Shown here: one piece after another, positions 1 through 9,627 of the stretch
Numbering within the stretch: the stretch's first letter is position 1
Layout of the letters: the number at the start of each line of letters is the position of its first letter
Assembly: GCA_964449165.1 (NCBI GenBank)
Contig: CAYVAT010000008.1
Span: 1-64,000, forward strand
Direction: 5' to 3'
DNA: 64,000 bases
Source of the DNA: CAYSCW01 sp964449165
Lineage (GTDB): Bacteria; Acidobacteriota; Aminicenantia; Aminicenantales; Aminicenantaceae
Translations under genes and position numbers: made by a program
Notes under the pieces: generated by a model
Database searches by the model: none
Told to the model about the DNA's origin: nothing
The model's input: only the letters and a program-made list of their open reading frames with translations

Positions 1-77
1 ATTTTAGCATCTAAAACATCAATAATGTGTCACTAATGTATCTGAACGAGCACAAAAAGGAAGGGTGCTTCAATGAC

Positions 78-2423
78 TCATTCGTACTTCAGACATTCTG
101 CAGGATTGGCCAAGGAAGCTTTGGTTGTATGGAAAATGACTGTGGCAAGGGCGATGAACAGAGCCAGGAATGACGATAGCAGGAATACCCAAATTTGGAT
201 TCTCGCCCGGTAGGCAAATCCTTCAAGCCACCTTGTCATGGCATAATAAGCGACTGGCCAGGCGATGAGGTTGGCTGCGATCACCCATTTAACAAATTCA
301 TTTGAAAACATCAGGATCAGCCTAGAGATCGACGCTCCAAGTACTTTACGGATTCCGATTTCTTTGGTTCGTTGTTCCGTCATGAAGCTAGCCAACCCAA
401 ACAGCCCAAGACAGGAAATAAAAACAGCAAAAATGGCAAAGTAGCCCAAGATATCCTTGAATCGATTTTCTGCCCTGTACATATAATCGAAGTCCTGGTC
501 GAAAAACCTGTAATTAAACGGATAGTTTTGCTCCAATCCATTCCAGACCGCTTCGATATCCTTTATGGTCTCTTCCAGATTTGCCGATCTGATTTTAGCA
601 TACAGATAAGCCTGTCCTCCCTCTGCAAATTTTAGCACTAGAGGCCGAATCTCCGAATGAAGCGATTCGAAGTGGAAGTCCTTGACCACTCCGATGACGG
701 TTCCTTTCTTTTCAAATACTTCTATTTCCTGGCCAAGAGGATTGTCAAATCCCATCTGCTTCACAGCCGTTTCGTTGAGAATATAATTCTGCTTGTCCAG
801 GGAGTATTCTCTAGAGAAAAACCTCCCTTCCGCCAGTTCCAGCCCGAATGTTTGCAGATAATCATACCCAACGTCCGTAAAGGAGAGCCGGAGATATTTG
901 GACTTGTCCTGGCTTTCCCAATCTATGGTGCTTATATGGGAGAACGGTCTTCGCGAGCCGCAAGTTACGCTGGAAACAGAAGAAAGATGGAGGAGCTCTT
1001 CTTTAATGACATCGTATTTTTGTCTGAGATTTCTTGTGAGTGTCACTGAAATCACTTGGTCTGGATCGAAGCCTAATTTTTTTTGCCGAATATAGTTCAT
1101 CTGGATATAGACAATGACTGTCCCGATTATCAGGACAGTCGAAATGGAAAATTGGAATACAACAAGAATTTTGCGGGATAGAGACTGAAGATGAGATCCT
1201 GACGACAGTTTTCCCCGAAACATCTCGACTGGCTTGAATGAAGAAAGCAACAGGGCAGGATAACTGCCGGATATGAAGCCCACTACCAAAACAATTCCTG
1301 CTATAAACAAATAGAATCCGTAATTTCCGGCAAAATTCCAGTTCAATTCTTTTCCTGAAAGGCTATTGAAGGCAGGCAAGGAAAGTTCAATCAAAACCAG
1401 AGCGAGCAACAATGCCAACAGGGTCATCAGGATAGATTCCCCGTAAAATTGCTTGATGATATCCTTCCGGCCGGCTCCGACAACCTTCCTCATACCGATC
1501 TCCTTGATTCTCTTTCCTGACTGAGTGGTACTCAGGTTCATGAAGTTGAAACAGGCAATCAACAGGATAAAAATTGAGATAGCTGAGAAGAGGTAGATAT
1601 TTTTTATGTCCCCTTTGGATCCCATTGCATCTATGCCGGCTGCGTGCAAATGAATATCTTTCAAAGGGAAAAGCTCCACCTGAAGTTTTTCTGAATCTTC
1701 GAGTTTGGAGTGAAGATATTGGGACAACCTATTTTTTGAGATCACCTCGCTTCCAGGGTGAAGCTCGACATAGGTGTCGATAAAAAATCGATCCCATTGT
1801 TCTAGGTTCCATCCGAATTCTTTCATGAATTCAACGGGGACGAGAAAATCAAATCGCAGGTGCGAGTTAAGAGGAGGATCACTCATCAGACCGGTGACTT
1901 CGAAATCGTAGTTTCCCGCTACGGTTAGAGTTTTACCGATCGGATCTTCCGGGCCAAAATATTGTTGTGCTTGTGATTCTGTGAGTACGATTGAGAATGG
2001 CGTTGCTAGAGCTGTTCGGGGATTCCCTTTGATCAGGGTGAAGGAAAATATCTCCAGAAAAGATGGGTCAACAAAAGCGATCCCATCCTCCAAAGATTTC
2101 TTCTCCCCAACCTTGACCACTAAATTATCCATTTCGAAGTATCGAGTAACCCTTAAAATTTCGGGGAAATCCTGTTTCAAGGCTGGTCCGAGCGCTGGCG
2201 TTGTCACCGCATATTTTTCATCGGATAAGAGATCTGAACAGACTATCTTGTAGATGCGATCCGTATTCTCGTGAAACCGATCAAAGCTCAGTTCATCTCT
2301 GATCCAGAGAAGGATGAGGAGACAGGTGGCCAAACCGATAGCCAATCCAAAGATATTGATGAAGCTGTAGAGCTTGTTTTTTTTAATGAGTCTTACGGCG
2401 ATCAATATATAATTCTTGAACAT
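78..2423 (-). CDS. ABC transporter permease, FtsX/MacB type
   Basis: 781-aa inner-membrane permease of the FtsX/MacB family. An N-terminal membrane helix (about residues 12-38) is followed by a MacB-like extracytoplasmic domain, a first FtsX core (about 275-420), a second extracytoplasmic domain and a C-terminal FtsX core. Each core carries the same motif, EIGMRKVVGA in the first and EIGIRKVLGA in the second, a sign of internal duplication. Family members move lipids, peptides or drugs, or act as mechanotransmitters, with a separate LolD-like ATPase; none is visible here, so the partner is off-window or elsewhere. The start at 2423 is chosen because GAGG lies 5 nt upstream; an in-frame start 27 nt further up lacks this. 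Substrate unknown. Confidence 0.85.
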   Translation of the reverse strand: MFKNYILIAVRLIKKNKLYSFINIFGLAIGLATCLLILLWIRDELSFDRFHENTDRIYKIVCSDLLSDEKYAVTTPALGPALKQDFPEILRVTRYFEMDNLVVKVGEKKSLEDGIAFVDPSFLEIFSFTLIKGNPRTALATPFSIVLTESQAQQYFGPEDPIGKTLTVAGNYDFEVTGLMSDPPLNSHLRFDFLVPVEFMKEFGWNLEQWDRFFIDTYVELHPGSEVISKNRLSQYLHSKLEDSEKLQVELFPLKDIHLHAAGIDAMGSKGDIKNIYLFSAISIFILLIACFNFMNLSTTQSGKRIKEIGMRKVVGAGRKDIIKQFYGESILMTLLALLLALVLIELSLPAFNSLSGKELNWNFAGNYGFYLFIAGIVLVVGFISGSYPALLLSSFKPVEMFRGKLSSGSHLQSLSRKILVVFQFSISTVLIIGTVIVYIQMNYIRQKKLGFDPDQVISVTLTRNLRQKYDVIKEELLHLSSVSSVTCGSRRPFSHISTIDWESQDKSKYLRLSFTDVGYDYLQTFGLELAEGRFFSREYSLDKQNYILNETAVKQMGFDNPLGQEIEVFEKKGTVIGVVKDFHFESLHSEIRPLVLKFAEGGQAYLYAKIRSANLEETIKDIEAVWNGLEQNYPFNYRFFDQDFDYMYRAENRFKDILGYFAIFAVFISCLGLFGLASFMTEQRTKEIGIRKVLGASISRLILMFSNEFVKWVIAANLIAWPVAYYAMTRWLEGFAYRARIQIWVFLLSSFLALFIALATVIFHTTKASLANPAECLKYE

Positions 2424-2968
2424 AGCTGCCTCGTGTTTTTGAATATCCAAGTTTCATGCCAAGAATAGCATAAAGGGATTTTTTAGGGGTAACTTTATCC
2501 GGATTCGATTCTGTTTCTTATTTATGATGTCCACTATCGGAACATCAAGTGTACGCAAATGTACAATTATCCTGTAAACGCGAAGGCTCCTGGGCTATAA
2601 AACCCCGCATGGTCAAAATCAAAAGAGACCTTCCTAAAAGCCATTCAGAAACACTCGCCTTTCTCCTTAGCAGCCATAAGGAGCTCATGCCGGGAACCTG
2701 AGGTCAAGTGAAGGCTCGACCCAACCTAATCCGCTCAATCTCAAAGGTCAACTTGAGATGATGAATGATCTTATCGATGACCGTCTTCACAAGAGAAAGC
2801 CCGATGAGCTTTTCACAAAGGAGCAGAGAAAAGACTTAGTACTCAACCTGACCTATAATTGTTGCCGCTATCACGGATTTGGAAGTGCTTCCTACCTGAC
2901 TAAATCGATTGACTATTTTTTCGTTAAGGATTATCTTAAAAACAATTAATCAGAAAGGGACAGAAACA
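2424..2968. other. Intergenic region between divergent permease and kinase genes
   Basis: About 545 bases separate the leftward permease from the rightward kinase. Short open frames occur, the largest at 2758-2949 (63 codons), but it runs through the kinase promoter and matches nothing I recognise. A short inverted repeat, TGTAC...GTACA, lies near 2551-2567. Apart from the promoter listed separately I see no RNA gene or mobile element. Confidence 0.4.
2909..2937 (+). promoter_or_regulatory. Sigma-70-type promoter for the kinase gene
   Basis: TTGACT (2909-2914), a 17-bp spacer, then TATCTT (2932-2937). It ends 31 bp before the chosen start codon at 2969, leaving a short leader with a GAAAGGGA ribosome site. 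Confidence 0.5.
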
Positions 2969-5503
2969 ATGAAGTGTCCCAAATGTCATTCCGATAATCC
3001 TTCAGGCTCCAAATATTGTAGAGATTGCGGCACTCAAATGATATCTTCTGAGGAAATCCCTGTCTCTCCCACAGAAACCCTTGCAACTTTCAAAGAGGAG
3101 CTGGCCACAGGCTCCATATTTGCTGGAAGATACCAGATTATTGAGGAACTTGGAAAAGGCGGCATGGGAAGAGTCTACAAGGTCTTCGACAAAGATATTG
3201 AAGAGAAAGTAGCCTTAAAACTCATTAATCCTGAAATTGCTGCTAAAGAGAATACGATAAAACGCTTCAGTAATGAATTGAAGTTTGCGAGAAAAATCAG
3301 ACACAAAAATGTATGCCAGATGTATGACCTTGGCAAATATGCTGGAAATCATTACATCACCATGGAATATGTTGAAGGTGAAAATTTAAAAAGCTCGATT
3401 AGAAGAATGGGGCCATTAGGGATAGAGAAAGCTATATCTATTGCCGAGCATATCTGTGCGGGATTATCTGAAGCCCACAGGTTAGGAGTTATACATCGTG
3501 ATCTGAAGTCCAGCAACATCATGATAGATAAAGAAGGCAATGGCCGTATCATGGATTTTGGCATCGCGTGCCATGTCGAAGCCGAGGGAATAACAGAAGA
3601 GGGAATGATGATCGGCACGCCAGAGTATATCTCTCCTGAGCAGGTGGAAGGCAAGGGAGTAGACCGGTGTTCTGATCTTTATTCGCTAGGGATCATCCTG
3701 TATGAGATGGTGACAGGAAAAACCCCTTTTGAAGGTGATACTGCCCTGAGCATAGCTCTTAAACACAAAGTAGAGAAACCTCAGGATCCCAGAGAACTTA
3801 ATCTCCAGATTCCTGAAGACCTAAACCGTGTGATATTGAAATGCTTAGAGAAAGAAAAAGGAAAGAGATATCAGAGCGCAAGGGACGTCTTCTCTGACTT
3901 AAACAAGATAGAAAAGGAAATCCCTACAATAGAGAGAGCACTTTCAAAGAAGAAGCCTAAAGTTAGGATAGAAAAAAAACATCATCAGGCTATTGTGGCT
4001 TTAGGAATCTTCTTTTTGGCTGCAGTTATCATAATCGCAGGATATTTCCTTTTTAATCGATTTTTTAAATTCGGTGAGACGGAGTGGAAAAGCTCTATTG
4101 CTGTGCTCCCGGTGGAGGACTTAAGCCTAAAAAAGGATCAAGAACCCATTTGCTTGGGTCTACAAGATGACATCATCACCAAACTCTCCAGTATAAAAGA
4201 GCTGAGAGTCACTTCCAAGCTTTCAGTCGCAAAGTATAAAGATATGGATAGAGATATCACAGTGATTGGAAAGGAACTAAAGGTGGATAATATTCTGGTG
4301 ATGTCACTCCAGAGAGAACGTGAAAAAATTCGTGTGAATGGAATTCTGTTTGATGCAAAACAAGGTTTTCCTATCAAGACATACCGCTACGAGCAGAGTT
4401 TTGAAAGCTATTTTAAAGTTCAAGATGATATCTCCAATGATATTGCTCAGGCGTTGGAGTTTCGACCTGCAGAGGACAGATTAAAAGTCATTAAAACAAG
4501 AGAGCCGCACAATTTCGAAGCGTATGTGTACTTTAGGACGGGAATGTATTTTATTGAAAGTAAGTATCATGGTTCTTACAAGGAGGAAGATTTTGAGGCT
4601 GGAGTGAGGATGTACGAAAAAGCTTTTGAGATAGAGCCAGGCTATGCTCTGGCTTATTGGGGTTTAGGAAATGCTTACGAAGCTCGTTATAACAGGAGAA
4701 AGGATGAGAAAGATCATGATCTAATGCTAGCAAATTATAATAAAGCTTATGCAATAAATCCGGATTTAGCAGAAGCAAACCTGGGTCTTGGATGGGTGTA
4801 CTTTAATAATGGTGATAATGACAGAGCATATCAATTTTTCAAAAAAGCTTTGGAACTAGATTCCAATAATTCAATCGTTAATCTTGATGCAGGTGCCTTT
4901 TTAAGGAGCATTGGATTATATCGGAGAGCTGTTAAATATTTTTTAAAAGCGATTGAGCTCGATCCTTCATCGATGGGATCTTTTCGTCAAATAGCCCTCT
5001 GTTATATGTACATAGGGGAATTTGGAAAAGCTGCCGATCAATTAAAGAAAGTTATGGAGATAGAACCAGATAATGTTATGGCGCGCTTTGATTATGTCAT
5101 CCAACTTATCATGATGAATAAATATGATGAAGCGGAAAAGGAAATCGCTGTAGCAGAAGGAATTATGCCAGACAATGTTAAAGTACAGCATCACCGGGCT
5201 TGGATATGTGCGGCAAGAGGAGAAAAAGAGAAAGCCTTAAAGCTTCTTCAAGGGAAAACAACATATAATTACGATACGACAAGCATCTATGCACTCTTAG
5301 GAATGAATAACGAGGCGATTAGAAATATCGAAGAGGGGATAGATAGAGGATTTAAAGAGAGAAAAGACTATCTTTATTCTTATCCTTGCTTGGTAAATAA
5401 TCCTTGTTATGATGAGCTGAGTCATGATCCTCGTTTTAAGGAGATTTTGAAGAGAGAAAAGAAGAAATATGAAGAAAAACTGAAGAAATATGGCAAATTA
5501 TAG
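2969..5503 (+). CDS. Membrane Ser/Thr protein kinase with zinc ribbon and TPRs
   Basis: 844-aa kinase. Order of parts: N-terminal zinc ribbon (C3, C6, C17, C20); PknB-type kinase domain (about 54-320) with glycine loop GKGGMG, K84, HRD at 176-178 and DFG at 196-198, so it should be active; one transmembrane helix near 340-361; an extracytoplasmic FlgO/TolB-N-like domain beginning SIAVLPVEDL; then TPR units to the C terminus. The layout suggests signals bound outside are passed to a cytoplasmic kinase; substrates are unknown. The start at 2969 has a GAAAGGGA site; an in-frame start 60 nt upstream overlaps the promoter and would put 20 residues before the zinc ribbon. This architecture recurs in Aminicenantes/Acidobacteria (family knowledge). 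Confidence 0.88.
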   Translation: MKCPKCHSDNPSGSKYCRDCGTQMISSEEIPVSPTETLATFKEELATGSIFAGRYQIIEELGKGGMGRVYKVFDKDIEEKVALKLINPEIAAKENTIKRFSNELKFARKIRHKNVCQMYDLGKYAGNHYITMEYVEGENLKSSIRRMGPLGIEKAISIAEHICAGLSEAHRLGVIHRDLKSSNIMIDKEGNGRIMDFGIACHVEAEGITEEGMMIGTPEYISPEQVEGKGVDRCSDLYSLGIILYEMVTGKTPFEGDTALSIALKHKVEKPQDPRELNLQIPEDLNRVILKCLEKEKGKRYQSARDVFSDLNKIEKEIPTIERALSKKKPKVRIEKKHHQAIVALGIFFLAAVIIIAGYFLFNRFFKFGETEWKSSIAVLPVEDLSLKKDQEPICLGLQDDIITKLSSIKELRVTSKLSVAKYKDMDRDITVIGKELKVDNILVMSLQREREKIRVNGILFDAKQGFPIKTYRYEQSFESYFKVQDDISNDIAQALEFRPAEDRLKVIKTREPHNFEAYVYFRTGMYFIESKYHGSYKEEDFEAGVRMYEKAFEIEPGYALAYWGLGNAYEARYNRRKDEKDHDLMLANYNKAYAINPDLAEANLGLGWVYFNNGDNDRAYQFFKKALELDSNNSIVNLDAGAFLRSIGLYRRAVKYFLKAIELDPSSMGSFRQIALCYMYIGEFGKAADQLKKVMEIEPDNVMARFDYVIQLIMMNKYDEAEKEIAVAEGIMPDNVKVQHHRAWICAARGEKEKALKLLQGKTTYNYDTTSIYALLGMNNEAIRNIEEGIDRGFKERKDYLYSYPCLVNNPCYDELSHDPRFKEILKREKKKYEEKLKKYGKL

Positions 5504-5823
5504 TCTGCGTGTTTAATAAAAATCGATTATGAGAGAAATTATTAGGTCCAGGAGCAAGGATATTCAAAATCAAGATCAGAAATTTTCATGTCACCCTGAC
5601 AGGAAAAAAGGGGTTGTTGACATCACATTTTACCTGTGTTATTGATTCAATTATTAAAAAATCAAAGTAGAGCGAGGGGGAAATAAGAGATATCAGTTCA
5701 TTTTTTAGGAATTGTCCTTTTGTTGAATTGGAAAAAAATATTTGAAAGGGGGTAATTCATGATTAGAGGGCCATAGAAAAATTCGGATTCTAATCTCTAA
5801 AGATAATGATAAAGGAGGGAATG
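5504..5823. other. Intergenic region, AT-rich
   Basis: About 320 bases between the kinase and a small exported-protein gene. A weak promoter candidate is present, TTGACA (5617-5622), 17 bp, TATTGA (5640-5645); its -10 is poor. No hairpin with a T-run was found after the kinase stop. Confidence 0.3.
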
Positions 5824-6366
5824 ATGAGAAAATATAGTTACCCTGCAATAGGGGGAATTTTAGCCGTGATAATCAGTTTGTGTTTGATTTTTTCTTCAGG
5901 TTTAATGTCAAAGGAGAAGAAGGATATAAGATTCAAATGGAAAGGACCTACTGCGCAAGACAAAATTACAAAGCAAATCGAAAAAGATAATGATAAGTTA
6001 GTTAAAATGTTAGAAGAGCTTAAAAGGATTAATCATCCACTTGATGAATTCATAAAAAAAGCAGAAAAAGATTTCGAGAAGACCTATTTAAAGAGTCCAA
6101 TTCTTACAATTAATGACGAGGAATTTTCTGGATGGGATGCTATTATTCCTAAATTGAAAGAAATTCTAGGTGGCACGAAGACTGTTGAAATCACAACAGT
6201 GGATGTTTGTGTAGAATTTAAAGCTTACGATCCTGATATTAAGCCAGGAGTAGATGAAGATATTGACTATCATGCTAGTATAAAAACTTCGTTCTCCATG
6301 TCAGCGGCTGACCCTGATATAAGGGGTGAACTGAGACACAGGCGCATATGTACCTATGAATTTTAG
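5824..6366 (+). CDS. Hypothetical exported protein
   Basis: 180-aa protein I do not recognise. An N-terminal hydrophobic segment (about residues 6-28) after MRKYSYP looks like a signal anchor or signal peptide. A charged, Lys/Glu-rich probable helix follows (about 35-90), then a mixed alpha/beta region with the segment ILTINDEEFSGWDAI. That C-terminal half is reminiscent of NTF2/SnoaL-like folds, which is only an impression. The start at 5824 is preferred over ATGs at 5806 and 5821 because AAAGGAGG ends 6 nt before it. It lies downstream of the kinase in the same direction, but 320 bp of spacing argues for its own promoter. Confidence 0.55.
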   Translation: MRKYSYPAIGGILAVIISLCLIFSSGLMSKEKKDIRFKWKGPTAQDKITKQIEKDNDKLVKMLEELKRINHPLDEFIKKAEKDFEKTYLKSPILTINDEEFSGWDAIIPKLKEILGGTKTVEITTVDVCVEFKAYDPDIKPGVDEDIDYHASIKTSFSMSAADPDIRGELRHRRICTYEF

Positions 6367-6636
6367 AGGGAACAGACAAGAAGATTCGATAATCAGCTTC
6401 CTGTAGTGAATAAGAATGAGGAGACCTAAAAAAAGAAGAATCCTCAGGTGGCTTAGGGACTATACAGCCCATATTTCTTTATTTCTTCGTCTTTCTTTTC
6501 TTCGGCCATAAGCTCATTTGCCTTAAGATTGTCAAAGAGTTTCCTTATTTTCCTTTTATTCCCTCCTGCTGATGTACTGGAATGAGAGTACCTTGGCTAA
6601 AAAAGCGTGAAGACTACAAAAGCCTAATCCTTCCAT

Positions 6637-7740
6637 CTATTTAGAGATGAGGCGGCGGAAGTTGATGAGGGACAAAGAGAGAACGACGGCAGTAATCATC
6701 CCCATTATCAGCAAATCGCGGCTAAAGTAGTCGATCCCGTTCCCCTTGAGAAAAATTTCCCGGATGATCTTGATGAGGTAGCGGAGGGGATTGATGTCTG
6801 CCAGCCAGCGGAAAGCAGGTGGAATGTTCTCTAGGGGAGTGAAAAGTCCTGACAACATAAGGAAGGTGACCATGGAAAACCACCCGAAGAAAAGCGCCTG
6901 CTGTTGGCTGGATGAAAAGGTAGAGATAAGCAGAGCATAAGAAAGAATAGCAAAAAGGAAGATAACCGCTGCTATGAGCAGGTAGAACAGGTTTCCCCGC
7001 AGGGGTATGCCGAAGACAAGGATTACCACCACAATCCCAATCCCCATATCGACCAGCCCCAGTATAGCCATCGGGAGGGCCTTTCCGATGTAGATTTCGA
7101 TCGGCCTCAGACGACTGATCAGTAAAGTGTCCATAGTCTGTTGTTCTTTCTCCCGGACCAGTCCGATCGATGTCAGAAACATAGCCGTGATGGTCAGCAA
7201 AAGGGCCACGATTCCAGGCCCCATATAATTGATGCTCTTGAGATCGGGATTGAACCGGATAAGGGACCGGCTTTCCAGCGGAAATTTCATGCCTTTTTGG
7301 CTGATATCTTCCAAGATGTACTTCTTGGTGATGCCGTTGAAATAGCCTGCTGCGACCAGGGCCGTATTGGAATCGATACCATCCATCAGAATCTGTATCT
7401 CCGGATAATGAAGGGTCTTGCGCTTTGTATCGTACCCATCTCTCATGATGATGATGGAACGAACCTCTCCCTTCTTGAATACCTCGATGTAGTTCTCCGG
7501 GCGATGGGTAACCCGCCTGACATTAAAAAGCGGCGAACTTTCTAATCGGGTAATCAACTCTTGGCCGACTTTGTTTTTTGAAAGATTTACGACCTGAACA
7601 GGTATATTCTTGACATCGGTGGTGACCACATAGCCGAGAACGATTATTTGGATCACAGGAGCCACAAATATGAAAAACAGCATTTCTTTTTGTCGGAAAA
7701 TCTCAATCAGTTCCTTGCGCAGAAGATAGAAAATCCTCAT
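6637..7740 (-). CDS. ABC-2 type transporter permease (YbhR-like)
   Basis: 367-aa inner-membrane permease: one N-terminal helix, a large periplasmic segment (about 40-170), then five helices toward the C terminus including the ABC-2 segment around LVREKEQQTMDTLL. Last gene of a seven-gene leftward efflux operon; its ATG overlaps the preceding permease stop as TGATG. By analogy with YbhF-YbhS-YbhR of E. coli it should pair with the neighbouring permease and the two ATPases to drive efflux through the HlyD-TolC pair. Substrate unknown; drugs, cations or lipids are all possible. About 270 bases downstream (6367-6636) hold no gene I can support. Confidence 0.87.
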   Translation of the reverse strand: MRIFYLLRKELIEIFRQKEMLFFIFVAPVIQIIVLGYVVTTDVKNIPVQVVNLSKNKVGQELITRLESSPLFNVRRVTHRPENYIEVFKKGEVRSIIIMRDGYDTKRKTLHYPEIQILMDGIDSNTALVAAGYFNGITKKYILEDISQKGMKFPLESRSLIRFNPDLKSINYMGPGIVALLLTITAMFLTSIGLVREKEQQTMDTLLISRLRPIEIYIGKALPMAILGLVDMGIGIVVVILVFGIPLRGNLFYLLIAAVIFLFAILSYALLISTFSSSQQQALFFGWFSMVTFLMLSGLFTPLENIPPAFRWLADINPLRYLIKIIREIFLKGNGIDYFSRDLLIMGMITAVVLSLSLINFRRLISK

Positions 7741-8864
7741 CAGCGGGCCTTCCTCTCCCTTGAAAATTTGGTGGACGCGACATTAATGAGCAATAAACTG
7801 AAACCGAAAAGGATCAGCCCTTCCAGGATGTAATGTTTGAGCGCAGCTCCCTTTAAGACAACCCCTCGGATGATACGGAGGAAATATGTCGCTGGTACGA
7901 TGTAGGAAAAAGACTTTAATAAAAGCCCCAGAGAATCCAAAGGAAAGATAAACCCAGAGAGCAGAATCGAAGGCAGCAAGGTAATCAGCAGGGTGGCGAT
8001 CATGGCCACCTTTTGGGAGCCGGCCACAGTTGAGATAGTAATCCCGAGCGATAGCCCGGTGATGATGTAAACCAGGGAAAACAACAGCAATATCAGTAGA
8101 TTCCCCCTGATGGGGATGCCGAATCCGAACCTGGCTATTAGCATGATGAAGGTACCTTCAAGAAGTGCCACCCCAACATAGGGAATGGTTTTCCCAAGAA
8201 TGATCTCCCAAGACCTTAACGGGGAAATGAAAAGAAGCTCGATCGAGCCTGATTCCTTTTCTCTGGCAACACTCAATGAAGTCAGCAGCGCAGTAATCAT
8301 GATCATGATCACTGCCACAAGGCCGGGGATGATAAAGGTGGAGCTTTTGACTTCCGGGTTGAAATACATCTTGGTGTTGATTTTCAGAAGATCCTTTATG
8401 CTGTTATTTTTTGAGAGGAATTCGAGAATGACCATCTCGTTGTACTGATGAACGATATTGGTCACGTTGGAATCGCTACCGTCGATGACTGTAGCAACCC
8501 GAACTGGCCGGCCCATCTGGAGGTTAGCAGAAAAGTCCTGAGGGATGTGAAGATATTGCTTGATAGAACCAGCACGGAGCATTTCTTCAGCACGATCTAT
8601 GGTGGAGGCTCCTGGTTCGATTCCCTTTGCCAGAGGGATCAAAACATAATAAGAGTTGTTGAAAAAGGCCTGGACAAGATTCTTGGACAGCTCACTGTGA
8701 GAGTCATCAATCACCGCTGTTTCGATCTTTTTTACATCGAAGGAAAGGGCATAACCGAAAATAAAGATCTGGATAAGCGGCAGGGCAAAGATGACGATCA
8801 GACTCCGGGGATCACGAAGGATGTGAAAAAATTCCTTGGCGATGACGGCTTTAATGCGCTTCAT
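7740..8864 (-). CDS. ABC-2 type transporter permease (YbhS-like)
   Basis: 374-aa paralogue of the downstream permease: an N-terminal helix (ALPLIQIFIFGYALSF), a periplasmic domain, and a C-terminal bundle with VAREKESGSIELL before the third core helix. The start at 8864 (MKRIKAVIAKEF) matches the usual start of the family; a longer in-frame reading to 8999 would run far into the upstream ATPase gene. It overlaps that ATPase by 14 bp and abuts the next permease, so translational coupling is likely. Expected to form a heterodimeric membrane channel with it. Confidence 0.87.
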   Translation of the reverse strand: MKRIKAVIAKEFFHILRDPRSLIVIFALPLIQIFIFGYALSFDVKKIETAVIDDSHSELSKNLVQAFFNNSYYVLIPLAKGIEPGASTIDRAEEMLRAGSIKQYLHIPQDFSANLQMGRPVRVATVIDGSDSNVTNIVHQYNEMVILEFLSKNNSIKDLLKINTKMYFNPEVKSSTFIIPGLVAVIMIMITALLTSLSVAREKESGSIELLFISPLRSWEIILGKTIPYVGVALLEGTFIMLIARFGFGIPIRGNLLILLLFSLVYIITGLSLGITISTVAGSQKVAMIATLLITLLPSILLSGFIFPLDSLGLLLKSFSYIVPATYFLRIIRGVVLKGAALKHYILEGLILFGFSLLLINVASTKFSRERKAR

Positions 8865-9627
8865 GGCCTTGTATGGCTCGCTTGAAAAGAATCTCCATAG
8901 AATCGACTCCTTCCCTTTCCAGCAGAGCAAACGGCTCGCCCTCCAGAATGATGTTTCCTCTATGGATGATAATGACCCGGTCGGCATATTCAGCTTCATC
9001 CAAGTTATGCGTGGTGACCAGGAGGGTCTTGCCCGCTTTCTTTAACTCATAGATCCGCATCCAGAAATCTCTGCGGTTCTCAGGATCAACCCCTGATGTG
9101 GGTTCGTCCAGCAGCACGATCTCCGGGTCGGGCATCAGGCAGGTGAAGAGGGAGACCTTTTGCTTGATCCCAGGAGGGATGTCCATCACCTTCTGGTGGA
9201 GGATTTTAGGGGGGACCTCGCGGGAAATATTTTCCTTGTGTGTGCGGATTTGTGAACGGGACAATCCTGATACTCCCCCAAAGAATTCCATGTTTTCGTA
9301 AGAACTCAACAAGGGATAAAGAGAAAATTTCTGTGACATATACCCGATAAAGGTCTTGATCTTCTTCAGGTCCTTTTTGACATTCAAGTTTTTGATGAAC
9401 ACTTCGCCTGAAGTGATGCGGAGCAAACCGAGGATCATTTTGATAGTGGTCGTCTTGCCAGCACCGTTCGGCCCTAGAAATCCCAGAATTTCCCCTTTGG
9501 TGATATCAAAAGTGATGCGATCAACAGCCGTGAAACTCCCGAACTTTTTTGTCAGGTTACGGACTCGAATCAAAAATTCCCGATACTCCAGCGATTGCTG
9601 GCTGTTATTCTGCTTGTGGCACAACAT
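8851..9627 (-). CDS. ABC transporter ATP-binding protein (YbhF C-half-like)
   Basis: 258-aa ATPase. Walker A is GPNGAGKTT and Walker B is IVLLDEPTSGVDP. The signature is degenerate (PPGIKQKVSL rather than LSGGQ), which matches my recollection of the second half of E. coli YbhF (LPLGFKQRLA). Start at 9627 chosen because AAAGGA lies 6 nt upstream; longer in-frame extensions lie inside the preceding ATPase gene. It overlaps that gene by 23 bp and the following permease by 14 bp. Together with the upstream ATPase it should form the asymmetric nucleotide-binding pair of the exporter. Confidence 0.87.
   Translation of the reverse strand: MLCHKQNNSQQSLEYREFLIRVRNLTKKFGSFTAVDRITFDITKGEILGFLGPNGAGKTTTIKMILGLLRITSGEVFIKNLNVKKDLKKIKTFIGYMSQKFSLYPLLSSYENMEFFGGVSGLSRSQIRTHKENISREVPPKILHQKVMDIPPGIKQKVSLFTCLMPDPEIVLLDEPTSGVDPENRRDFWMRIYELKKAGKTLLVTTHNLDEAEYADRVIIIHRGNIILEGEPFALLEREGVDSMEILFKRAIQGHEAH

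Noticed and set aside
2758..2949. 63-codon open frame before the kinase
   Set aside because: It runs through the kinase promoter, has a poorly spaced ribosome site and resembles no family I know.
6450..6600. Lys/Glu-rich open segment on the minus strand ending near 6450
   Set aside because: No usable start or ribosome site and no recognised homology; could be a gene remnant but the support is too weak.
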